Notes under the pieces: generated by a model | Seen by the model: only the letters and a program-made list of their open reading frames with translations | Told to the model about the DNA's origin: nothing | Database searches by the model: none | Part shown: positions 7,588-15,700 of the stretch, piece after piece | Numbering within the stretch: position 1 is the stretch's first letter | How the letters are laid out: the number at the start of each line of letters is the position of its first letter | Position numbers and translations under genes: made by a program | NCBI GenBank assembly: GCA_964450955.1 | Contig: CAYVFI010000027.1 | Coordinates: 1-64,000, forward strand | DNA: 64,000 nt | Reading direction: 5' to 3' | Source: CAYNWT01 sp964450955 | GTDB lineage: Bacteria; Planctomycetota; Planctomycetia; Planctomycetales; Planctomycetaceae

Positions 7588-9525
7588 TCAAACGGAACGT
7601 TTGAATTCGTTAAAGCGGGTGTATTCCCAATGACGGTACAGGCCGCAGGATTTGACAAGCTTGTCTTGCTTGCCCATCGCTTCGACCTTCCCGTTATGAA
7701 CCAGAACCACCCGGTCGGCTCGCTTAATCGTTGATAGACGGGAAGGCAGGACAACAATGGTTCGGTCTTTCATGATTCGAGAATACGCATCCTCGATCAG
7801 CGCCTTGTTGTCAGGATCCATCGCGCCCGACGGTTCTTCAATCACCATCAATGCCGGCTTACGCAGAAGAGCGCGAGCCAACGAAAGGCGGAAAGCCTGA
7901 CCGGCATTCAGTTGCTCGCCATGTTCGCCAATTTGCGTTTCGTAACCCGATGGCAACTCCAAAATGAAGTTGTGAGCATGCGCTTGTTTGGCCGCCTCGT
8001 GCGCGTTTTGCAATGAATAGTCTGAGTCCGCACAGGTCAGATTTTGCAGGACGGTCCCCGTGAAGAACGGTTCATCGCCGCCCACAAAAATGGCTTCTGT
8101 CCTAAGCGATTCCAGTGTCACCCACGCGATGTCTTCGCCGTCAAACAAGACACGACCAGAGACCGGTTCGATGAACCGCGGAATCATATACGCCACGGCG
8201 CGAGCTTCCGCTGGGTTCACTGAGACTATCGCAATCGTTTCGCCCGCGTTGACCTTCAAATCCAGACCACGCAGCAGAGGCCCCGCAGCATCAGAGTAAT
8301 GAACCGAATCCAGTTGCAGGACCCGGGTAAGCGGCTCCAGAAACCTCGCACCAACGGCCTGACCGACTTCCGGAATCCGAGCCAGATACCGCTGCACGAA
8401 ACCCGATTCGACAGCCACTTCAGACCGCATGGGTCGCAGGTTCAGCAATCGTGACAGCGGGAACGTGAGATAAATCAGACACCCGGCGATGATGACAGCA
8501 TCCGCCAATGGAAACCGCATGTCGCCGGTCCGCAGCACTCGTCCGCCTAAAACCAAATAGATGATCACCAGCGCCACAATAAGGATGGTCAGCTGTGAGA
8601 ACCAACGGTGCATGCGACGTCCGCGAGCCACATCGCCCTGCTTTTCGGAGTACCGATCCAGCGTCTCCGTAAACTGAACCTGTTCGTAGTCCTCCATCCC
8701 ATACGCGCGAACCAGTCGCGATTTTTTCAGACTCTCCGCCAACAAATGTAGTTCACCCCGCGCCTTGTCCCTGGCAAGTTCATCGGCCTGTTCATACAGC
8801 CGCGCGATTTCATTTAGCACCCACAGGCAAATCACAATCGGAATCAAACACAACAACGCGATGCGCCATTGGATCGCCAGCAGGAACACAGTCACTGCGA
8901 TCACTTCAGCCGAATCTCGTGTGATCACTTGAACCCATTTGGCCAACCCGGATTGAACCCTGTCCGTGCGGTTCATAAACAAGTCCAGCGCTTCGTCCAC
9001 GCCTTCGCGGCCAAGATTCGACGGAGCCAACCGCATCGCCTGCCGATGAATCCCTTTCCGCAAACGGTCCCCCGCCTCGCGCGAACTTCGTACGCTGGTT
9101 TTGTGATTGGCGGCAACCGCAGCAGACCACACCAGGCCCAGAACCAGCAGTCCAATGACCAACACAGTGGCCGTCCGACTGTTTGACAGGAAGACCCCCT
9201 GAAAGTTTCTGACCAACACCCCTGCTGAAATCCCCGGCAACCGCGCGCGTGAGTTCCAGACGGTGGGCAACAAGCCGCTATCGGTCCACGGGCCAGTCGA
9301 ACCGTCTGCCAGCCCGGCCGCGGTTTGCAGTTCGGAATGTCGGGTGGGGTCGAGTTCCAAGCTTCCGCGGTGTTCGAAGAGACCGATCAACAGCAACAGG
9401 CACGTGAGCGCCAGAAACAGAGATCCGGCTGCGACCACTGCCCAAATCAGCGCGGTTCGAGATCGACCTTGCAGCAGATCACGTAGCGGAAAAATGCGGT
9501 CGAATGAGTCTTGTTGATTGGCCAA
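7588..9525 (-). CDS. ABC exporter-type protein with degenerate ATPase domain
   Basis: 645 residues: a six-helix ABC exporter membrane domain (about residues 20-370, first helix ALIWAVVAAGSLFLALTCL) joined to a nucleotide-binding domain (about 400-635). The fold is clear, but the ATP-handling motifs are lost. The Walker A position reads SVNPAEARA instead of GxxGxGKS/T. The Q-loop region reads VGGDEPFF with no Gln. The signature is LNAGQ rather than LSGGQ. Walker B Asp is Glu (VIEEPSGAMD). The H-loop reads LPSRLST where AHRLST is usual, so the switch His is gone. The TTG start has AGGGA six bases upstream; the nearby ATG at 9538 is out of frame. It lies 51 bases after the ABC-2 permease stop, probably the same transcript. 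Likely a structural or regulatory membrane protein, or a subunit needing an active partner. Confidence 0.85.
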   Translation of the reverse strand: MANQQDSFDRIFPLRDLLQGRSRTALIWAVVAAGSLFLALTCLLLLIGLFEHRGSLELDPTRHSELQTAAGLADGSTGPWTDSGLLPTVWNSRARLPGISAGVLVRNFQGVFLSNSRTATVLVIGLLVLGLVWSAAVAANHKTSVRSSREAGDRLRKGIHRQAMRLAPSNLGREGVDEALDLFMNRTDRVQSGLAKWVQVITRDSAEVIAVTVFLLAIQWRIALLCLIPIVICLWVLNEIARLYEQADELARDKARGELHLLAESLKKSRLVRAYGMEDYEQVQFTETLDRYSEKQGDVARGRRMHRWFSQLTILIVALVIIYLVLGGRVLRTGDMRFPLADAVIIAGCLIYLTFPLSRLLNLRPMRSEVAVESGFVQRYLARIPEVGQAVGARFLEPLTRVLQLDSVHYSDAAGPLLRGLDLKVNAGETIAIVSVNPAEARAVAYMIPRFIEPVSGRVLFDGEDIAWVTLESLRTEAIFVGGDEPFFTGTVLQNLTCADSDYSLQNAHEAAKQAHAHNFILELPSGYETQIGEHGEQLNAGQAFRLSLARALLRKPALMVIEEPSGAMDPDNKALIEDAYSRIMKDRTIVVLPSRLSTIKRADRVVLVHNGKVEAMGKQDKLVKSCGLYRHWEYTRFNEFKRSV

Positions 9526-9576
9526 CTGCTTCCCTCATGCCAAGGTTTTGATTAGCAGCCGTGCCGTTTGGTGAGA

Positions 9577-10521
9577 TCAAGCGAGATCCCGATCCTCGAA
9601 TAAGAGGAACGCCACCAATACCGCCGCCGTGCAGTACGCGATGCAATAAAGCAATGCGAATCCAAGATACCTGTAAGGAACAATTGCACCAGTCGCGACC
9701 GCCGCTTCCATGTTGAACACTTCCAACGATGGGAGAATCGTAGCGATTAGGCGAGCCATAAACTGTACGAACTCGTTTTGCAGAACACCGTACTTCACCA
9801 AAACCGGAGTTAGGTGTCCAACAACGAAGATCGAGAACGTAGTAACAATGTTCACCACCATTGGTAGCCGAGTTGAAATGGCAACACTTACCGCTGCCAA
9901 AACACTGATCTGCATCAGGATCAACGCGAGAGCCGGCAGTGTCTTTACCATGATTGGAACCCGCTCGGCCCAAGTTGGAATCTCTTTCGCCGACTCGCGA
10001 GCGTCGTAGCCCACCTTGTACAGAATCAGAACCAGAAAGATCCCAATCAAAGGCAGCAGCATCCAGAATACAGCCTGCAGAATCCCAAGATACTTGCCAA
10101 TGATGAACTGACGTCGGTTGATCGGCTTCGACAACAACGTCATCGCCGTCTTACCTTCGATCTCACTAGAGATGCTTGTACTGGCCGTCCAAACCGCCAT
10201 CAGGGCGCCAGTAATTAGAATGGTCGCCAGCCCGCAGTCCACCAGCATCTTCACGTCTTCACCAAGCGTAAAGAACGGAAGGAATGTGTTAAGCAGCATG
10301 AACAAGACGCCAACACCGATCAACAGAATAAAGACCGGCTGTCGGATGGCTTCCTTCGTTGTCGCCCGAGCAATCACGCCCGCCTGCGTTGTGTACGCAA
10401 AGGTGGTCACGCCAAGAAAAATCAGCCCCACCACCACGTAGCACAAAATCCAACCGAACGACAGCGGGTCCGAAATCGCCGCGTCGAGATCAACCGGGCT
10501 TTGAGCAAGTAGGTAGTTCAT
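9577..10521 (-). CDS. ABC-2 type transporter permease
   Basis: 314 residues with about six or seven hydrophobic helices (for example GWILCYVVVGLIFLGVTTF near residue 24, QPVFILLIGVGVLFMLLNTFL near 83). The stretch EIEGKTAMTLLSKPINRRQF in the first cytoplasmic loop is the typical ABC-2 element (E-x-x-G-T/K...L-x-x-P) that contacts the ATPase. A large loop between helices carries charged residues (ARESAKEIPTWAERV). The family moves polysaccharide, drugs or lipids with a separate ATP-binding subunit; none is encoded next to it, since the downstream neighbour at 7588-9525 has a degraded ATPase. Start ATG at 10521. Substrate unknown. Confidence 0.82.
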   Translation of the reverse strand: MNYLLAQSPVDLDAAISDPLSFGWILCYVVVGLIFLGVTTFAYTTQAGVIARATTKEAIRQPVFILLIGVGVLFMLLNTFLPFFTLGEDVKMLVDCGLATILITGALMAVWTASTSISSEIEGKTAMTLLSKPINRRQFIIGKYLGILQAVFWMLLPLIGIFLVLILYKVGYDARESAKEIPTWAERVPIMVKTLPALALILMQISVLAAVSVAISTRLPMVVNIVTTFSIFVVGHLTPVLVKYGVLQNEFVQFMARLIATILPSLEVFNMEAAVATGAIVPYRYLGFALLYCIAYCTAAVLVAFLLFEDRDLA

Positions 10522-10695
10522 GGAGTCCGTCTTTACGCAAGATCCGCGCGGAATGGGTCATCATGATGTACGCCCAGGTTGAGGCGGGCGTTTGACCGGT
10601 TCCTTAAGGTTCCAATTTACAGGGGATTGGTTGGCTGCGAAAGGATGAAACCGGGCCGAAACGCTCTGAAAACGTGGGCTTTTGTCCCGTCAACG

Positions 10696-10980
10696 CTACA
10701 TCCGGTAATGTCGAATCTCAAACACACTGAACTCACCCGTCGCCGGAACCACGGTTTGGTCCTCTGATTCAATGTTCTCCGCCAATCGATCCCGCACCGC
10801 CGCCAGGAATCCCTTCAGGCCCGGCAAATCTCCCTCAGCCACCAGTTCCACGCACCCATCGGGCAGGTTCATCACATAACCAGTCACCGGATGACTGCGA
10901 CTAATCCGAGCCGTGGTGTACCGGAACCCGACCCCCTGAACCCGTCCGCTGTAAATCACTTTCGTCCTTTGCAGGTTCAT
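10696..10980 (-). CDS. acyP: Acylphosphatase
   Basis: 94 residues, the usual size. The enzyme hydrolyses carboxyl-phosphate bonds of acylphosphates in the cytoplasm. The N-terminal signature YSGRVQGVGFRYTT contains the phosphate-binding loop and the catalytic Arg, and the catalytic Asn is in GYVMNLPDG, both where the family has them. The sequence ends with the usual short C-terminal strand, here FEIRHYRM. The ATG at 10980 has GGAAGCGG upstream. It is a single gene between the ABC-2 permease (about 175 bases away) and the divergent DUF447 gene. Confidence 0.93.
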   Translation of the reverse strand: MNLQRTKVIYSGRVQGVGFRYTTARISRSHPVTGYVMNLPDGCVELVAEGDLPGLKGFLAAVRDRLAENIESEDQTVVPATGEFSVFEIRHYRM

Positions 10981-11140
10981 CTGCCGCTTCCACTAAGAAG
11001 TTGTCTGACGCGAGTTTGGTCAGTTCGTATTGTTACCGCGATCCGCAGGGTTCCCAAGTAAGGTTCGCGGCCTCCGATGCCGCCTCTTCCACCACCGCCA
11101 CCCGGTTGACCCCGCGCGGCGGTTCAGGAATCATGCAAAC

Positions 11141-11725
11141 ATGATTCTCGAAGGCGTTGTCACAACTCAGGACTCCAAAGGACGACTCAACATCGCGCCC
11201 ATGGGTCCGATTGTTGAACCAACCATGCAGTCGTTGTTGCTCCGGCCGTTCCAAACATCCGCGACCTATCAGAACCTCAAAGCCACAGGGTGCGGCGTCT
11301 TGCACGTGGTGGACGATGTGTTGCTCATCGCCAAAGCAGTCTGCCACCAGATGGACGGGAATCCAAAGACGCTGCCGGCAACCATCGTCAACGGACAAGT
11401 CCTGGCTTCGGCGTGTCGTTGGTTCGAGTTCAAAGTTGACACGATCGATGATTCCCAACAGCGAACCGAATGTTCGGCCAGCGTGGTTCATGCCGGCAGG
11501 CTGAACGACTTCTTCGGATTCAATCGAGCAAAACATGCTGTTTTGGAAGCCGCGATATTGGCGACGCGAACTCACATCCTGGAACGCGACGACGTGTTGG
11601 CTGAGTTCGAAAGGTTGAAGGTTCCAGTCGACAAGACCGCCGGTCCGGCTGAGTTCGAAGCGTTCGAATTGTTAACGACCTATGTCCGCAAGCAGTACGA
11701 AACGAATTCATGCGCGAAGTCGTGA
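11141..11725 (+). CDS. DUF447 family protein of the methanopterin C1 gene set
   Basis: 194 residues from the ATG at 11141, which has AGGA upstream; an in-frame TTG/ATG-like extension back to 11030 would add an Arg/His-rich stretch that does not look like this family. The protein opens with MILEGVVTTQDSKGRLNIAPMGPIV, followed by LLRPFQTSATYQNLKATGCGVLHVVDD, the recognisable core of a flavin-reductase-like split-barrel family (DUF447). Members occur in methanogens and in bacteria using tetrahydromethanopterin-linked C1 transfer; the biochemical role is not established to my knowledge. It overlaps the downstream beta-RFAP synthase gene by 16 bases, so the two are translationally coupled, which supports a shared role in making or using the cofactor. 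Confidence 0.83.
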   Translation: MILEGVVTTQDSKGRLNIAPMGPIVEPTMQSLLLRPFQTSATYQNLKATGCGVLHVVDDVLLIAKAVCHQMDGNPKTLPATIVNGQVLASACRWFEFKVDTIDDSQQRTECSASVVHAGRLNDFFGFNRAKHAVLEAAILATRTHILERDDVLAEFERLKVPVDKTAGPAEFEAFELLTTYVRKQYETNSCAKS

Positions 11726-12645
11726 TCAAAACGGGATCGCGTCTGCACTTTGGGTTGTTCGCTTTGAACCCAGAGCACAAACGGCAGTTCGGCGGCATCG
11801 GTATGATGATCGACAACCCGGGCGTTTGTGTGCGTGTCGAACCCAGCGACGAAACAACCATCATCGGTGACGAAGCGATCGTCAATCGGGTCAATACGTT
11901 TACGTCTCGGTTCCGCGAAACGTATCCGCAAACGCCACCGGTTCAAATCGAAGTCAGCCAGTTCATCCCGGCGCATTCAGGTTTGGGTTCAGGAACTCAG
12001 CTCGCCCTGACCGTCGGCACTGCGCTGGCGAAGCTTGCAGGCATCGACTGCTCGCCAATTGAAATAGCCATCGCGACCGGACGCGGGCGACGGTCGGCAA
12101 TCGGCATTCACGGCTTTCAGCGCGGTGGATTTTTGGTGGATGGCGGCCATTCGCCCAACGAAGCGGTTGGTCAAATTATGCAGCGTGTTGCGGTTCCGGC
12201 CGACTGGCGAATCGTGTTGATTTCACCCAACGACGCCCACGGACTTTCTGGACAGAGCGAACTTGACGCGTTTGGCAAACTGCCACCCATGCCCGCCACA
12301 CTAACAACAGAACTCCGCCGACTGGTCTCTAACGAAATCGTCCCCGCACTGCGAGCCGCCGACTTCGATGGCTTCACGCAATCACTTCATTCCTTCGGCC
12401 AACAAATCGGCCAGTACTTTGCACCCGTGCAGGGCGGTGTCTTCCGATCGCCTCAGGCCACAAACCTCGCCGAGGCGCTGGCAGCGAACAACATCCAGGC
12501 AATTGTCCAATCCTCCTGGGGCCCAACCATCTGCGCGTTCGCAGAAAGCGACGTCGACGTCCAGCGAATTCTTTCGCAACTGGGCGACGTATCGGCCACA
12601 GTCGCCAGGCCGATGAATTCCGGCCATGCCGCTAAGTCGACTTAG
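11710..12645 (+). CDS. Beta-ribofuranosylaminobenzene 5'-phosphate synthase
   Basis: 311 residues, GHMP-kinase superfamily. Beta-RFAP synthase condenses 4-hydroxybenzoate or p-aminobenzoate with PRPP, the first committed step toward (tetrahydro)methanopterin. Visible features: N-terminal GSRLHFGLFAL, the FGGIGMMID stretch, the GHMP glycine motif PAHSGLGSGTQLAL, RGRRSAIGIHGFQRGGFLVDGG which is characteristic of this family, and a C-terminal SSWGPTICAF. The start overlaps the DUF447 gene by 16 bases. The presence of this gene is strong evidence that the organism makes a methanopterin-type cofactor for formaldehyde/C1 handling, as known for several planctomycetes. The HisA-like gene at 47037-47741 may belong to the same gene set. 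Confidence 0.9.
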   Translation: MREVVIKTGSRLHFGLFALNPEHKRQFGGIGMMIDNPGVCVRVEPSDETTIIGDEAIVNRVNTFTSRFRETYPQTPPVQIEVSQFIPAHSGLGSGTQLALTVGTALAKLAGIDCSPIEIAIATGRGRRSAIGIHGFQRGGFLVDGGHSPNEAVGQIMQRVAVPADWRIVLISPNDAHGLSGQSELDAFGKLPPMPATLTTELRRLVSNEIVPALRAADFDGFTQSLHSFGQQIGQYFAPVQGGVFRSPQATNLAEALAANNIQAIVQSSWGPTICAFAESDVDVQRILSQLGDVSATVARPMNSGHAAKST

Positions 12646-12783
12646 GCGGGCCCCTGATATCTCAGCGGCTCCGCTCCGGCAACGGTAAGGTTTACCATGA
12701 TTGATGCGGGAACCGCGGTTCGCCTGGTCCGACCTACTGATATCGGCTAGCCTCAACCCTTGATCACGAACGAAGGTGGTGTG

Positions 12784-15700
12784 ATGCAGACAGTTGCTAC
12801 GAGATTCGTTTTGTTTATTGGTGCGTTGGGCTTTCTGTCCACAGGCGAGACCGCCGCACAGGAAAACACGAAACCGCACGCAGTCTTCATTGTGGGCACG
12901 CCACACTACGATCCAATTAGCACCATGCCAGAACTGGCAAAGCAGCTGGAACGCGCCGGGTTCCGCACAACGGTTGTGCTGCCAAAGGGGAACCCGGAGA
13001 AGAACCCCACGGGCATGCTCGGACTGGAAGCACTTAGCCAGGCAGACGTTGCCATCTTCTGCATGCGGTTTCTTACGTTGCCGGACGACCAGCTGAAGTT
13101 CATCACGGACTACGTAGAATCAGGCAAGCCGGTTGTCGGGTTCCGCACGAGTTCTCATGCCTTCATCTACCCGAAAGGCGATCCGAGAGCGAAATGGAAT
13201 GACGGCTTCGGCCGGGATGTACTGGGATCGCAGTACTACATCCATTTGCGAGGCAAGACAAACATCAGCAAGGCAAACGGTCACCCAATTCTGAAGGGTG
13301 TGAACCTGAAACAATTCAAGACGGCAGCCGGAAGTTTGTACCTCGCGAAACCGCCCGCCGCTGCCACGGTTCTGCTAAACGGAACCGGCAAGTCCAACAA
13401 AACGGGCAGCGTGACCAACATGTTCGGCACGCACGAACTCAAGCCGCAAATGACACAGCCCGTCGCGTGGACGCTGACCAACAAGTATGGAGCCCGCACG
13501 TTTATGACGTCGCTGGGCCACAAAGACACGTTTAAGAACAAACACTTTGTTCGGTTCTACATCAACGCGATTTGCTGGGCGGCCGGGCGAGAGCTTCCGG
13601 CGAACTTTCAGTCGCAGTCGATTGCTCCGATATCAAAGAAGGATGCTGCCAACCCGCGTGTTGCCAACATGCAGGACGGACGAAACAGGCAAACGGGCAA
13701 ACCGGATCCAAAGCAGGATCCCGAGTACGCCAAATATGGCATCTACGCGAAGACGGCTCCACGTGCGAAGATTGTCGAACCGGCTTCAACGTCGCTGCCA
13801 CTGCAGCTCAGCAAAGGCGATCGTATCGCATTGGTCGGCAACACGTTGTTCGATCGAGCCCAGTTGTTTGGCTACTTCGAAACGTTATTGCATCAACGAT
13901 ACCCGCGGCACAACCTGACCGTGCGTAACCTTGCGTGGTCGGCCGATACACCCGACCTGCAGCCTCGCCCCGCGAACTTTGCGGATCAGGATCAGCATCT
14001 CACACACGAAAAAATCGACGTAATCTTCGCCGCATACGGGTTCAACGAATCGTTCGCGGGCAAAGCCGGACTACCCGCGTTCAAAACGTCACTCACGAAG
14101 TACGTCCGGTCGTTGAAGACGAAAGCGTTCAACGGGAAGTCCGCACCGCGCGTCATTTTGGTGTCGCCGACTGCCAACGAGAACATCAAGGGTGTCTTCG
14201 CCGCATCAATGAACAACGCCAACATCAAGCTGTACGTCGATGCTATGCGTGAGGTCGCGGCGAGTGAAAGTGTGGCTTTCGCAGATGTGTTTGAAGATAC
14301 GCTCACCGCCATGGAACCCAAAGACAGCGATCTGACTCTCAATGGTGCTCACTTGCTGGAACGCGGCTACGACGTGTTCTCTCGATCGCTGTATGAGAAG
14401 ACATTCGGCGAAAGTGCGTCAGACCTTAACGAACAACTGCGAGCCAACGTTATCGACAAGAACCGTCAGTTCATGCGACGGTACCGACCGCTCAACACGT
14501 TTTACTACACGGGCGGCCGCAACAAAGCGTACGGGTACCTGGACTTCCTGCCCGCGATGAAGAACTTCGACATCATGGTCGCCAACCGCGACGGGCGGTC
14601 GTGGAAGATTGCGGCGGGTGAGAAGGTTCCGAAGACAGTAGATGACTCAAACCTGCCGCCACTACCGGACACAAAGGAAAGTCGTGGAGCAAACGCGTGG
14701 AAGACCGCGGCGGACGAACTAAAGGACTTCGAAATCGATCCGCGGTTTGAAGTGAATCTGTTCGCGGGCGAAGAAGAATTCCCCGACATCGCTGCACCGA
14801 TTCAAATGCGGTGGGATAGCAAAGGTCGGTTGTGGGTAAGTTGTTCGACCACGTACCCGCACGTTTATCCCGGGAAGGAACCGAATGATCGCCTGGTGAT
14901 CCTTGAAGACACCGACAACGACGGCAAGGCGGATAAGTCGACGGTGTTCGCCGAAGACCTGCACATTCCGCTGTCATTCGAATTCGGCAACGGCGGAGTC
15001 TATGTCTCTGAGATGCCGCACCTCACGTTTCTCAAGGACACCGACGGTGACGGCAAGGCCGACTTCCGACAAGAACTGCTGACCGGGTTCGGCACGGAAG
15101 ACTCGCACCATTCGGTACACGACATCACGTGGACGCCGGACGGTGATCTCATCTTCCGCGAATCCATCTTTCACCATTCGCAGGTCGAAACACCGTACGG
15201 TCCGGTTCGTCAGCAAAACAGTGGTTGGTTCCGGTTCGATCCAAGAACACATCGACTCACAAGCTTCGGCACATATCACAGCACAAACCCGTGGGGCGTG
15301 ACGTTCGATGACTGGGGCCAACACATGGCCAGCCACCCGGTCTACGCCGCAGCGTTCCATTCACTGGACCCACCATTCCCGCAACAGCATCCAAAACCCG
15401 GGGGCCTGCAAGCGTACTCAGGCACCTGTGGCCAGGAATTCGTCGACTTCGCGACGTTCCCAAACGAACTCAAAGGCCACTTCATCAAGGCCCGTTATAA
15501 GCCAACAAACCGCATCGAGATTCTTCAGTGGAACGAAACACCGTTCGGCTTCGAAGAAAAGTACGTCAGTGATTTGATCTTCTCCAGGAACCTCAGCTTC
15601 ATCCCCGTCGACCTGCGCTACGGCCCACGCGGGGCGATGTATATTTGCGACTGGTACAACCCGGTAAAGGGCCACGCGCAGTACTCACTGCGCGACGAAC

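Noticed and set aside
7348..7734. Plus-strand frame partly in the 7097-7587 gap
   Set aside because: Overlaps the 3' end of the ABC exporter gene, has no ribosome-binding site and a low-complexity Pro/Thr composition.
12710..12721. 12-base perfect palindrome GAACCGCGGTTC
   Set aside because: Too short and single to call an operator; noted only as a possible site before the giant dehydrogenase gene.
12382..12906. Minus-strand frame of about 175 codons
   Set aside because: Antisense to the beta-RFAP synthase C-terminus and the next gene's start; Arg/Ser-rich shadow composition.
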